A stretch of 64,000 bases of DNA, from positions 124,001-188,000 of the forward strand of contig JBALVY010000003.1 in the NCBI GenBank assembly GCA_036960375.1, in the 5' to 3' direction. Origin of the DNA: CAWVSB01 sp036960375. GTDB taxonomy: Bacteria; Pseudomonadota; Gammaproteobacteria; Pseudomonadales; CAWVSB01. Position numbers and translations under genes: made by a program. Positions within the stretch are counted from its first letter, which is position 1; every line of letters begins with the position of its first letter. Under the pieces are notes generated by a model that saw nothing but the letters and a program-made list of their open reading frames with translations, was not told where the DNA came from and did no database searches. Below are positions 1-7,563 of this stretch, piece after piece.

Positions 1-551
1 TTGATCAGGCTGTTGTGGGTATTAAAGCGAGTCACAGTATTGCCAATTCTCCGGGTTTGCTGGCTTGGCCGCAGGCTCGACGAGGCTGGAATCGCCCAGG
101 GTTTATGTTATACGGTAATTCGCCTTTGGCGGGGTCTCACCCTGAAGGCGACAAACTCAAACCAGTAATGACACTTAAATCCTCAGTAATCGGTTTGCGT
201 GATATACAGCCAGGTGAATCAGTGGGATACGCTAACAGCTGGACTGCTGAGCGGCCTTCGCGCATAGCGACTGTGGCTATGGGTTATGGGGATGGCTTTC
301 CTCGTCATACACCCAATGGAACACCGGTATTAGTTGATGGTCAGCGCGTTCCGCTGGTAGGGCGTGTATCAATGGATATGATTACGCTGGATGTGACTGA
401 GCTGGATAACATAGAAATTGGCAGTGAAGTGATTCTGTGGGGTGTAGATATTACAGCCAACGAGCTTGCTATTAGCGCCGGTACTATCGGTTATGAGGTA
501 TTAACCCGCATGCCTTTGCGTACGCCGCGAGTCTATATCAATAAGTCATAA
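1..551 (+). CDS. alr: Alanine racemase, C-terminal part (5' end outside the window)
   Basis: PLP-dependent racemase that interconverts L- and D-alanine for peptidoglycan. About 182 C-terminal residues are present. The reading frame is open from base 3 and no start codon is expected here, because the N-terminal PLP barrel lies upstream of the window. The C-terminal beta domain is intact: the segment VGYANSW carries the Tyr that serves as second catalytic base in the family, and VSMDMITLDVT is the typical substrate-pocket stretch. The gene ends with TAA just before the convergent dusC. The other possibility is the catabolic DadX paralogue, which cannot be excluded without the 5' part. Confidence 0.95.
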   Translation, partial: DQAVVGIKASHSIANSPGLLAWPQARRGWNRPGFMLYGNSPLAGSHPEGDKLKPVMTLKSSVIGLRDIQPGESVGYANSWTAERPSRIATVAMGYGDGFPRHTPNGTPVLVDGQRVPLVGRVSMDMITLDVTELDNIEIGSEVILWGVDITANELAISAGTIGYEVLTRMPLRTPRVYINKS

Positions 552-574
552 TTGGCGGAAGCTATGGCGGAGGC

Positions 575-1552
575 TCAGGCTATCGCCAGCAGATGCCGGG
601 TTTCCCTTGATGCCACTAGTGTTGCCATTAATTCCTCAGGTTCCCTTATGCGTTTAATCTGGTGAAATAACACGGCCGCCTGCGGGAACTGGCGACGCAT
701 ATAGACCAACCATTGCTTGAGTCTGTCGCCTGCGTGGCGACTGACATAATGTTCGTTGCAAAGCCCCTGAAAGTGAATAAGCAGCTCGAGCGCCTGACTC
801 CAGCTGGCGTCTGTCCTCGTGCCTTGAACGAGCCCGGCCAGGTAAGGCTGAGCCAGTAAGCCGCGACCTAGCATAAAGTGGTCGCAGCCGGTCATGCTTT
901 GGCAGCGTTGTAAGTCTTCCACGCTCCAGATATCGCCGTTGGCAACAACGGGAATAGAAATGGCCTCGTTAATATCCGCGATATATTCCCAGTGCGCTGG
1001 CGGCTTATAGCCTTCCAGTTTGGTGCGTGCATGCACGCAAAGCTGGTTGGCTCCGCTGTCGGCTATGGCGTGGGCATTGTCGAGATAAAGCGATTTGTCA
1101 GTAAAGCCCAAACGCATTTTAGCCGTCACTGGTACGGATGAGGGCACCGCAGCACGCACCGCAGTGACGATTTCCGCGATATCACGAGGAGATTGCAATA
1201 GCCAAGCGCCGCCGCAATGCCGATTAACGGTTTTTGCCGGGCAGCCAAAATTGAGGTCTATGCCGGCAGCACCCAGACTGGCAGCACGAGCGGCGTTGGC
1301 TGCCATAACATGCGGGTCTTGACCCAGAAGTTGGATATAGACCGGCGTGCCGCTGTGAGTTTTAGAGCCATTATTGAGCTCGGGTGCATAGCGATAAAAT
1401 ACGCGTTTTGGCAGTAAGGTATCAGTGACCCGAACAAATTCCGTTACGCAGCGATCCAGCCCGCCGAGCGAACTTAACAGGTCGCGCAGCAGCCAATCGG
1501 TGACGCTCTCCATTGGCGCGAGGATGAGCTTGAGTGGTTTAGCAGTCGTCAT
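575..1552 (-). CDS. dusC: tRNA-dihydrouridine(16) synthase DusC
   Basis: FMN-dependent enzyme that reduces uridine in the tRNA D-loop. The protein has 325 residues from the ATG at 1552; an in-frame upstream start would add five residues and looks less likely. The TIM barrel opens with LILAPMESVTD. NFGCPAKTVNRHCGG at about 101-115 holds the catalytic Cys104, and AKMRLG and GDIWS line the FMN site. The RGLLAQP segment and the C-terminal helical domain fit the DusC subfamily better than DusA or DusB. It is convergent with alr and divergent from oadG, with an inverted repeat in the shared upstream gap. Confidence 0.93.
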   Translation of the reverse strand: MTTAKPLKLILAPMESVTDWLLRDLLSSLGGLDRCVTEFVRVTDTLLPKRVFYRYAPELNNGSKTHSGTPVYIQLLGQDPHVMAANAARAASLGAAGIDLNFGCPAKTVNRHCGGAWLLQSPRDIAEIVTAVRAAVPSSVPVTAKMRLGFTDKSLYLDNAHAIADSGANQLCVHARTKLEGYKPPAHWEYIADINEAISIPVVANGDIWSVEDLQRCQSMTGCDHFMLGRGLLAQPYLAGLVQGTRTDASWSQALELLIHFQGLCNEHYVSRHAGDRLKQWLVYMRRQFPQAAVLFHQIKRIREPEELMATLVASRETRHLLAIA

Positions 1553-1625
1553 ACAGCAAGGACTCAATTCGGGGCGCTGATTCTACTCGAAAAACCGTCT
1601 ATTTTACAGTGGCTTAGCGGGCTGG

Positions 1626-1644
1626 TCTGTAGTAAAACTACAGA
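1626..1644. promoter_or_regulatory. Perfect inverted repeat, possible GntR/FadR-type operator upstream of oad
   Basis: Two perfect 8-bp arms, TCTGTAGT and ACTACAGA, are separated by AAA. The centre TAGTAAAACTA fits the TNGTNNNACNA pattern known for FadR/PdhR-type GntR regulators. It lies between the divergent dusC and oadG starts, 82 bp ahead of oadG. The repeat is seen directly; an operator role is inferred from position and pattern. A short intercistronic hairpin is the alternative. Confidence 0.4.
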
Positions 1645-1725
1645 AAACGGAGGTTTGCCTACAAAGTTCTTTGGGGGTAGAGTGTGATCCTTGGGAAGCT
1701 GATTGTATCGACGGTCGAGGGTTGA

Positions 1726-1983
1726 ATGTTAGAAAGCGAAATAGTAACGCAAGGCGTCAGCCTCATGCAGTTTGGCATGGGGACAGTTTTTCTGTTCCTG
1801 GCCCTATTGGTATTGATGACAAAGCTGATGTCTCTGCTGGTTGCTCGCTTTGAACCGAAGCCGGCAGAATTGAGTTCCAGTGCTGTTGTTAGTACAGGCA
1901 CGCCATTGGCAGGCCAACCGGTAGAAGACCCTGAAGTACTGGCTGTTATTGCCGCAGCCATTCAGGCGCATCGAAATCGATAA
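1726..1983 (+). CDS. oadG: Oxaloacetate decarboxylase Na+ pump, gamma subunit
   Basis: Small membrane anchor of the sodium-translocating oxaloacetate decarboxylase, 85 residues. One transmembrane helix spans about residues 14-37 (MQFGMGTVFLFLALLVLMTK). A short linker and the ending DPEVLAVIAAAIQAHR follow, typical of OadG C-termini that hold subunits A and B together. A GAGGG ribosome binding site sits 3 bases before the ATG. It is first in the oadGAB operon, 50 bp ahead of oadA. Confidence 0.92.
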   Translation: MLESEIVTQGVSLMQFGMGTVFLFLALLVLMTKLMSLLVARFEPKPAELSSSAVVSTGTPLAGQPVEDPEVLAVIAAAIQAHRNR

Positions 1984-2033
1984 GCGCGAGCTTATTACTA
2001 AACACTTATAATTTATTAATTCCGGGGAACACT

Positions 2034-3824
2034 ATGGCTGATCAAACCTCGCTGGGTATTACCGAAGTGGTATTACGTGATGCACACCAGTCGCTGTTTG
2101 CTACGCGCATGCGTATTGACGACATGCTGCCGATTGCTGAAAAATTGGACCAAATTGGGTATTGGTCTTTAGAAACTTGGGGTGGCGCAACATTTGATGC
2201 CTGTATTCGTTATCTAGGTGAAGATCCCTGGGAACGGCTCCGTTTGCTCAAAGCAGCGATGCCTAATACGCCGCAACAAATGCTATTCAGAGGTCAGAAT
2301 ATTCTCGGCTATCGTCATTATGCCGATGACGTAGTACGAAAATTTGTCGAGCGTGCAGCGGTTAACGGTATCGATGTATTTCGTGTTTTCGATGCGATGA
2401 ATGACCCGCGTAATCTTGAAACTGCGATAGCTGCCGTTAAAGAGCAGGGCAAACACGCCCAGGGCACTATCTCTTATACAGTGAGCCCGGTACATACTAT
2501 CGATACCTGGATTGAGCTGGCGCGCAATATTGAATCCATGGGTGCGGATTCCGTTTGTATTAAGGATATGGCCGGTTTATTGACGCCATATGTTGGATAC
2601 AAGCTGGTAACCAAATTGAAGCAGACGCTAAGCATCCCAGTGCATATGCATTGCCATGCCACTACGGGTTTGTCGACTGCCACTATTCTGAAATGTGTTG
2701 AAGCAGGTATCGACAACGTAGATACCTCGATCTCTTCCATGTCGCAAACCTACGGTCACTCTCCGACTGAATCTGTTGTCTCTATATTCAAAGGCACTTC
2801 TCGTGATACGGGTTTGGATATTCACAAGCTGGAAGAAATAGCCGCGTATTTTCGCGAAGTGCGGAAAAAATATGCCTCCTTCGAAGGCTCTCTGCGAGGC
2901 ATTGATTCTCGTATTCTTGTGGCGCAGGTTCCTGGTGGAATGCTCACCAATATGGAAGGTCAGCTGCGTGAACAAGGCGCGGCTGATAAGCTGGACGAGG
3001 TTTTGCTGGAAATCCCAAGGGTAAGGGAAGATCTAGGATTTATACCTCTGGTAACACCGACATCGCAAATTGTGGGGTCCCAGTCTGTATTGAATGTATT
3101 GACCGGCGAACGTTATGCCAGCATTACTAAAGAAACAGCTGGTGTACTAAAAGGTGAATACGGTGTAACTCCCGCACCGGTTAATGCCGAGCTACAGCAG
3201 CGTGTATTAGATGGCGCAGAGGCAATTGTCTGCCGTCCGGCAGATCTTCTAGAGCCAGAGATGGATAGGCTCGCCGAAGAGTTGCGGGCACTGGCGGATG
3301 AGGACGATATTCAGTTGGCGGATGCTGAAATAGACGACGTACTCACCTATGCCTTGTTTCCACAGATTGGCCTCAAGTTTTTGAAAAACCGTGGTGATGC
3401 CGATGCCTTTGAGCCGGCACCCGGCACGGAAAGCGCTGAGCCAAGTGTGTCTTCGGACGAGCCAGGAATCTATACCGTCAACGTTGATGGCAAGGATTAT
3501 GTGGTTGAGGTTAAAGAGGGCGGCGAGTTGGGGCAGGTGGTCAGCAGCGGTCCTGTTGCGGAGGCATCAGCGGCAGTGCACTTGCCGCCGGTAGTGGTGG
3601 CCTCTGTTGATGCAGAACCGTTGAATGCGCCTTTAGCTGGCAATATTTTTAAGGTTAATGTATCGCCCGGCGATACAGTTCAACAAGGTGATGTGGTAAT
3701 AATTTTGGAAGCCATGAAAATGGAAACTGAAATTCGTGCCGCCAAGGCAGGCAGTATTGCTGCAGTAAATGTAAAAGCGGGGGATGCCGTTAGTGTTGGC
3801 GATATTCTCCTGTCTATTGCCTGA
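2034..3824 (+). CDS. oadA: Oxaloacetate decarboxylase Na+ pump, alpha subunit (carboxyltransferase/biotin)
   Basis: Cytoplasmic biotin carboxyltransferase that takes CO2 from oxaloacetate, giving pyruvate and carboxybiotin. Of 596 residues, the N-terminal carboxyltransferase barrel starts with EVVLRDAHQSLFATRMR and has the metal-binding HMHCHATTG segment. The middle is the conserved PYC/OADA domain. A low-complexity linker near 465-520 leads to a biotinyl domain whose EAMKME motif places the biotinylated lysine at about Lys562. The ATG is preceded by GGGGAA. Gene order G-A-B is standard. Pyruvate carboxylase subunit B is the nearest alternative, excluded by the OadG and OadB neighbours. Confidence 0.96.
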   Translation: MADQTSLGITEVVLRDAHQSLFATRMRIDDMLPIAEKLDQIGYWSLETWGGATFDACIRYLGEDPWERLRLLKAAMPNTPQQMLFRGQNILGYRHYADDVVRKFVERAAVNGIDVFRVFDAMNDPRNLETAIAAVKEQGKHAQGTISYTVSPVHTIDTWIELARNIESMGADSVCIKDMAGLLTPYVGYKLVTKLKQTLSIPVHMHCHATTGLSTATILKCVEAGIDNVDTSISSMSQTYGHSPTESVVSIFKGTSRDTGLDIHKLEEIAAYFREVRKKYASFEGSLRGIDSRILVAQVPGGMLTNMEGQLREQGAADKLDEVLLEIPRVREDLGFIPLVTPTSQIVGSQSVLNVLTGERYASITKETAGVLKGEYGVTPAPVNAELQQRVLDGAEAIVCRPADLLEPEMDRLAEELRALADEDDIQLADAEIDDVLTYALFPQIGLKFLKNRGDADAFEPAPGTESAEPSVSSDEPGIYTVNVDGKDYVVEVKEGGELGQVVSSGPVAEASAAVHLPPVVVASVDAEPLNAPLAGNIFKVNVSPGDTVQQGDVVIILEAMKMETEIRAAKAGSIAAVNVKAGDAVSVGDILLSIA

Positions 3825-3838
3825 TAACGGATACTATT

Positions 3839-5140
3839 GTGGAACAACTATATTTACTTTGGCAGAGTTCTGGTCTGTCCCAAATGGAACCCGGCCAGGC
3901 ATTTATGATTCTGGTAGGAATGGTTTTACTGTATTTGGCTATCAACAAAAATTTCGAACCTTTGTTGTTAGTGCCCATCGGATTTGGCGGAATACTGGCA
4001 AATATTCCCGGTGCAGGTCTGGCGTATTCCGCGCTTGAAAATGCGGTTCTTGCGGCAGACCCCGAGGTGCTAAAAGATATTTCATACAGTGTGCAGATTA
4101 CCAGCTGGGAATCTTTAAAAGATCTGTTGCACGGCATTCACCAAAGCAGCCCCGGCTTGCAGGCAGCAGCTACTGCAGCGGCAGTAGAGGCTGGTTACAG
4201 TAATGGCATGTTATATAACTTCTACTCTGTTTCTATTGCGACCGGGATAGCTCCGCTGGTGATATTTATGGGGGTGGGTGCTATGACTGATTTTGGCCCT
4301 CTGCTGGCAAACCCCAAGACTTTATTTTTAGGCGCGGCCGCCCAATTTGGTATTTTTGCCACGGTATTGGGCGCTGTAGGTTTAACCGCTATGGGCTTAA
4401 TGAACTTTAGTATTCAGGATGCCGCAGCAATAGGTATTATCGGTGGCGCCGATGGCCCTACCGCTATTTATGTTGCCAGTATGCTATCACCCGATTTACT
4501 AGGTGCAATAGCCGTGGCAGCCTATTCGTATATGGCTCTGGTGCCAATGATCCAACCACCGATTATGCGTTTGTTGACCACAGAGAATGAACGCAAAATC
4601 AAGATGGTGCAGTTACGCACAGTATCCCGGGTGGAGAAAATCATATTCCCCCTGATGCTGTTAATACTGGTAGGCATGCTGTTACCTGATGCTGCACCAT
4701 TATTGGGAATGTTCTGTTTCGGTAATTTGATGAAAGAGTGTGGTGTGGTTGATCGTCTTAGCGATACCACCCAAAATTCTCTTATCAATATCACTACTAT
4801 ATTTTTGGGCCTGTCGGTGGGTTCGAAACTGGTCGCTGATAAATTCCTTGATACAAATACTCTGGGCATATTAGCTCTAGGTGTCGTGGCCTTCGCAATT
4901 GGTACGGCCTGTGGTGTCATCATGGCGAAGTTAATGAACTTGATGAGCAAGAATAAGATCAATCCTCTGATCGGTTCTGCCGGTGTTTCGGCGGTACCTA
5001 TGGCGGCTCGGGTATCTAACCGTGTGGGTCTGAAAGCTGACCCCAATAACTTTTTGCTGATGCATGCCATGGGGCCCAATGTAGCCGGTGTTATTGGCTC
5101 TGCGGTGGCTGCGGGTGTCATGATTAGCCTCGTTGGCTAA
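3839..5140 (+). CDS. oadB: Oxaloacetate decarboxylase Na+ pump, beta subunit
   Basis: Integral membrane subunit that decarboxylates carboxybiotin and drives Na+ outward. It has 433 residues, of normal family length, with about nine hydrophobic segments. GAADGPTAIY-type sequence (IGGADGPTAIYVAS) is the conserved Na+/carboxybiotin region, and KINPLIGSAGVSAVPMAAR plus the NFLLMHAMGPNVAGVIGSA ending are family hallmarks. The start is GTG; the next in-frame ATG would remove residues present in other OadB proteins. It follows oadA after 14 bp, so the three subunits are probably co-transcribed. Confidence 0.96.
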   Translation: MEQLYLLWQSSGLSQMEPGQAFMILVGMVLLYLAINKNFEPLLLVPIGFGGILANIPGAGLAYSALENAVLAADPEVLKDISYSVQITSWESLKDLLHGIHQSSPGLQAAATAAAVEAGYSNGMLYNFYSVSIATGIAPLVIFMGVGAMTDFGPLLANPKTLFLGAAAQFGIFATVLGAVGLTAMGLMNFSIQDAAAIGIIGGADGPTAIYVASMLSPDLLGAIAVAAYSYMALVPMIQPPIMRLLTTENERKIKMVQLRTVSRVEKIIFPLMLLILVGMLLPDAAPLLGMFCFGNLMKECGVVDRLSDTTQNSLINITTIFLGLSVGSKLVADKFLDTNTLGILALGVVAFAIGTACGVIMAKLMNLMSKNKINPLIGSAGVSAVPMAARVSNRVGLKADPNNFLLMHAMGPNVAGVIGSAVAAGVMISLVG

Positions 5141-5253
5141 TGGCTTGTGCTGGATCAAATAGAAAACCCTCTGATTTACCAAGTGGTAATTATGCAGCGC
5201 CAGTGCTGTGATAATATTCCCGCCATTGGAAGCAGGGCTTAGTGGAGAGCTTA

Positions 5254-5427
5254 ATGAGTGATTTTAAGAAATATGAGTGCGTAATCTGTGGTTTCATCTA
5301 CGATGAGGCGGAAGGTTTGCCTGATCTGGATATAGCGCCGGGCACTCGTTGGGAAGATGTACCTGAAGATTTTGAATGCCCGGACTGTGGCATCAGCAAG
5401 TTTGATTTTGATCTTTACGAGGGCTAA
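5254..5427 (+). CDS. Rubredoxin
   Basis: Small one-iron electron carrier of 57 residues. Two Cys-x-x-Cys knuckles (YECVICGFIYDEAEG and ECPDCGISKFDF) supply the four iron ligands, and the spacing and the DIAPGTRWEDVPEDFECPDC stretch are classic. The ATG at 5254 was chosen because GGAG lies 7 bases upstream; an in-frame GTG at 5242 lacks a site. It stands alone behind oadB with its own terminator. The electron partner is not visible in the window; rubredoxins commonly serve hydroxylases or peroxide/NO-reducing enzymes. Confidence 0.95.
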   Translation: MSDFKKYECVICGFIYDEAEGLPDLDIAPGTRWEDVPEDFECPDCGISKFDFDLYEG

Positions 5428-5443
5428 ATCCTTCGCAGAGTGT

Positions 5444-5469
5444 AAAGCCCGGCTGGTCCGGGTTTTTTT
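5444..5469 (+). terminator. Rho-independent terminator after the rubredoxin gene
   Basis: CCCGG-CTGGT-CCGGG stem-loop followed by seven T residues, 17 bp beyond the stop codon. The AAA before the stem can pair with the first T residues. Confidence 0.85.
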
Positions 5470-5483
5470 GTGTCCATCGCAAA

Positions 5484-5662
5484 GTGAGGAGACCCGGTGG
5501 AACTGCCTTGGCCAACGACCGCAGACTTGTTGTGTGTTTTTTGCAGATTTTGAAACTCGCCTTTGGCTCAGACAGGCAAAATCCCAGGGCGCAAAAAAAC
5601 ACACAACAAGTCTCCCTCGCGGTCTGATTGTTGGCCAAGGCAGTTCCACCGGGCCTCCTCAC
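5484..5662. repeat. Long nested palindrome A1 (family A, reverse orientation)
   Basis: Outer arms of 33 bp (5484-5516 and 5630-5662) are complementary with one mismatch. Inner arms at about 5517-5544 and 5591-5624 pair with small gaps. The centre is a 38-nt hairpin (5546-5583) with GATTTTG/CAAAATC arms; read on the minus strand its interior holds TGTCTGAGC and GGCGAGTT, as in the other five copies. The conserved one-sided bulge (CAATCAGACCGC on the minus strand, about 5619-5633) is on the right. The stem sequences differ from all other copies. It occupies the gap between a terminator and a downstream co-directional SDR gene. Confidence 0.85.
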
Positions 5663-5772
5663 ATGAGGTATCTGTGGCTGCCATCTAGAAAAATCATTCA
5701 GATCGGTAGTAACATAAAAACCCCATGTGATCGTGCGGCAATAGACCAACAGTAACAGCCCCACGGTAAATA

Positions 5773-5884
5773 GGCCGGCAGTAACAGAGAGACCGCACCA
5801 GACCGTCTGAGGCATGGATGCCGAAGCGAGCCCCAGGGAAGGGTTCACCGCGTGTCTGGTGCGGTTTCTCTGTGAATGCTGGCC
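5773..5884. repeat. Palindrome B1 (family B, 31-50-31 bp, forward orientation)
   Basis: Left arm 5773-5803 and right arm 5854-5884 are 31 bp each and complementary with four mismatches. The 50-bp core (5804-5853) contains two small hairpins: GGCATGGATGCC, and CCC/GGG around CAGGGAA after a CGAG. The same 112-bp layout occurs inverted at 5981-6092 with a related core but unrelated outer arms. No coding capacity is evident. Confidence 0.85.
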
Positions 5885-5980
5885 GAGCTACGAAGCTCCA
5901 TAGCGACTAATCTCCGTGTTCTATTACATATAGCGGTAAATGTTGCATTGCTTAGTCACCGGTAATGGCGCTTTGAATTC

Positions 5981-6092
5981 GGTAGCCATTCACCCTATAT
6001 CCTCACCAGACACGCGAAATCCCATCCATGGGGCTCGGCTGCCGCGTCCCTGCGGCAGACGGTCTGTTGAGGATATAGGGCTGCTGGCTACC
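5981..6092. repeat. Palindrome B2 (family B, 31-50-31 bp, reverse orientation)
   Basis: Left arm 5981-6011 and right arm 6062-6092, 31 bp each, match as inverted repeats with five mismatches. The core 6012-6061 is 50 bp. Read on the minus strand it starts CGTCTG, has CGAGCCCCA in the middle and ends CGCGT, as in B1. Its first internal stem has changed on both sides (GCCGC/GCGGC instead of GGCAT/ATGCC), so pairing is kept. The remaining 5.4-6.2 kb sequence shows nothing else recognisable apart from the promoter-proximal stretch of the next gene. Confidence 0.85.
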
Positions 6093-6220
6093 TTTTGTAT
6101 GAGTGGGAGGATAGTTCTGTTTAGTTATTTATGATTACTGCATGGTAAGTGCTGTTTACTTGCTCTTAAAACTAGCGCCCGTTAGTCTCTTGTTTCAAAA
6201 TAATATGAAAGAGGTTATTT

Positions 6221-6997
6221 ATGTCATTAGCAGGACAGGTTGCCATTGTTACAGGTGGTGCCAGCGGTATGGGGCGAATTATGGCATTGAGGCTGGCAGA
6301 GCAGGGCGCTCAGGTGGCGATCTTTGATATGAATGATGCCGGTCTGGTGACTACTGCCCACGAAAACAGCGCAATTCACCCGTTTAAATGCGATGTCTCC
6401 GATTGGCCGCAAGTACAGGAGAGAGTTGCCGAGGTAACAGAAAAACTCGGGCCGGTTGATCGTTTGATTCATGCAGCGGCCTTAATGCCAGGGCATGCAT
6501 TGGTTGATGACAGCGTTGAATCAGTGACTCGGCTAATGAATATCAACTTTAATGGCACATTGCACATGATCAAAGCCGTGCTTGATGACATGTTGGCGCG
6601 CGATAGCGGCACTTTAATACTGTTCGGTTCAGTGGCCGGCGAAGCGATGGTGCCGAAGATGGGTGCATATTGTACGTCGAAGGCCGCGGTCAATGTTTAC
6701 GTAGAGACGCTGCACTACGAGCTGGCGCATACGGGACTAAAAATCCATCTGATCTGCCCACCTGCGGTCAATACTCCGCTGGTAGACCAAACGATGAGTA
6801 CTGATACTCCGGGCAGTATTATTGAGGCAAAGAAAGCGGGTAGATTGGCTGATCCAATAAAAATCGTTGATGCGATAGACAAGGGCGTGGCAAAAGGTAA
6901 GGCGGTTATTTTCCCTGGCGAGGCGCGGCTGCTCTATTTGTGGCATGCACTGTTTCCACGTTTGTGGTGGAAGGTTGTGATGAAATTCGAAAAATAG
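6221..6997 (+). CDS. SDR-family NAD(P)-dependent oxidoreductase
   Basis: Short-chain dehydrogenase of 258 residues, classical type. The cofactor motif TGGASGMG spans 11-18, the catalytic Ser is near 137 (FGSVAG), and YCTSK gives Tyr150/Lys154. FDMND after the second strand suggests NAD(H), because an acidic residue ends that strand. The substrate is unknown. The C-terminal stretch ARLLYLWHALFPRLWWKVVMKF is hydrophobic and basic and may touch the membrane. An AAAGAGG ribosome binding site precedes the ATG. A VOC-domain gene follows 74 bp later in the same direction. Confidence 0.88.
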   Translation: MSLAGQVAIVTGGASGMGRIMALRLAEQGAQVAIFDMNDAGLVTTAHENSAIHPFKCDVSDWPQVQERVAEVTEKLGPVDRLIHAAALMPGHALVDDSVESVTRLMNINFNGTLHMIKAVLDDMLARDSGTLILFGSVAGEAMVPKMGAYCTSKAAVNVYVETLHYELAHTGLKIHLICPPAVNTPLVDQTMSTDTPGSIIEAKKAGRLADPIKIVDAIDKGVAKGKAVIFPGEARLLYLWHALFPRLWWKVVMKFEK

Positions 6998-7071
6998 CCC
7001 TAGAAGAGAGGGCTAAAGTTTTACTATAGTCTTCTGTGGTAAGTTTTTTATTTGTTATGGGAGCGAGTATT

Positions 7072-7485
7072 ATGGCCGATATCAATGGTATTGCGCATAT
7101 TCAATTATCGGTTAGCGATATGGCTCGCTCGCGAGCCTTTTACTCGCGCTTGCTACAAACCATGGGTATGACTCCGGTGATTGACGATGACAGTTATTAT
7201 TACTGTGTTGGCGCCCGCACCGGTTTGGCCTTATCTCCAGTGGATACGCAGTTCTCAGACGATCAATATGATCAAGGTAGGACGGGTTTGCATCATGTCT
7301 GTTTTCGAACACGAACAAGAGACGATGTAGAAGAGTTATATCAGCTGGCGCTGGAATTGGAGGCAAAAATAATTCGCTCGCCACAAGAAGACGGTTATGC
7401 GCCGGGCTATTATTCTACCTTGTTTGAAGATCCTGATGGTATTCGTATAGAAGTGAATTATGTGCCCGGTAAGGGCTTGTTATAA
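7072..7485 (+). CDS. VOC-family (glyoxalase/dioxygenase superfamily) protein
   Basis: Single vicinal-oxygen-chelate domain of 137 residues. IAHIQLSVSDMARSRAFYSRLL opens the first beta-alpha-beta module. GLHHVCFRTRTRDDVEELYQ opens the second, and LFEDPDGIRIEVNYVPG is the typical metal-ligand ending; His and Glu residues in these places are the usual metal ligands. The ATG at 7072 follows GGGAGCGAG and was preferred over an upstream GTG. The reaction is not identifiable. Its last codons and terminator reappear at 15152-15189, marking a duplicated junction. Confidence 0.82.
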   Translation: MADINGIAHIQLSVSDMARSRAFYSRLLQTMGMTPVIDDDSYYYCVGARTGLALSPVDTQFSDDQYDQGRTGLHHVCFRTRTRDDVEELYQLALELEAKIIRSPQEDGYAPGYYSTLFEDPDGIRIEVNYVPGKGLL

Positions 7486-7505
7486 ATGACGCTAGAGTGA
7501 AACCT
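7468..7505 (+). repeat. 38-bp imperfect direct repeat, copy 1 (3' end of the VOC gene)
   Basis: Covers the last codons (GKGLL, stop) and the first part of the terminator hairpin of the VOC gene. It matches 15152-15189 in 33 of 38 positions; all five differences are transitions. The two copies bracket the BCCT-like/betA/betB/TonB receptor block. Confidence 0.7.
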
Positions 7506-7524
7506 GAGGCTCAATTACTCAGGT
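7502..7524. terminator. Hairpin between the convergent VOC and BCCT-like genes
   Basis: ACCTGAG and CTCAGGT arms with a 9-nt loop, 17 bp after the VOC stop codon. No strong T-tract follows, so termination is inferred from the position. Confidence 0.45.
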
Positions 7525-7563
7525 CTCGAGAAGTTACGTTGCCAGTACCACCTTGAGTGCCAA

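Noticed and set aside
4522..5121. 199-residue open frame opposite oadB
   Set aside because: Shadow of a highly conserved membrane protein gene; composition is that of an antisense reading.
5428..6220. Insertion sequence or CRISPR array
   Set aside because: No transposase frame, no target duplications and no regular direct repeats with spacers; only nested inverted repeats.
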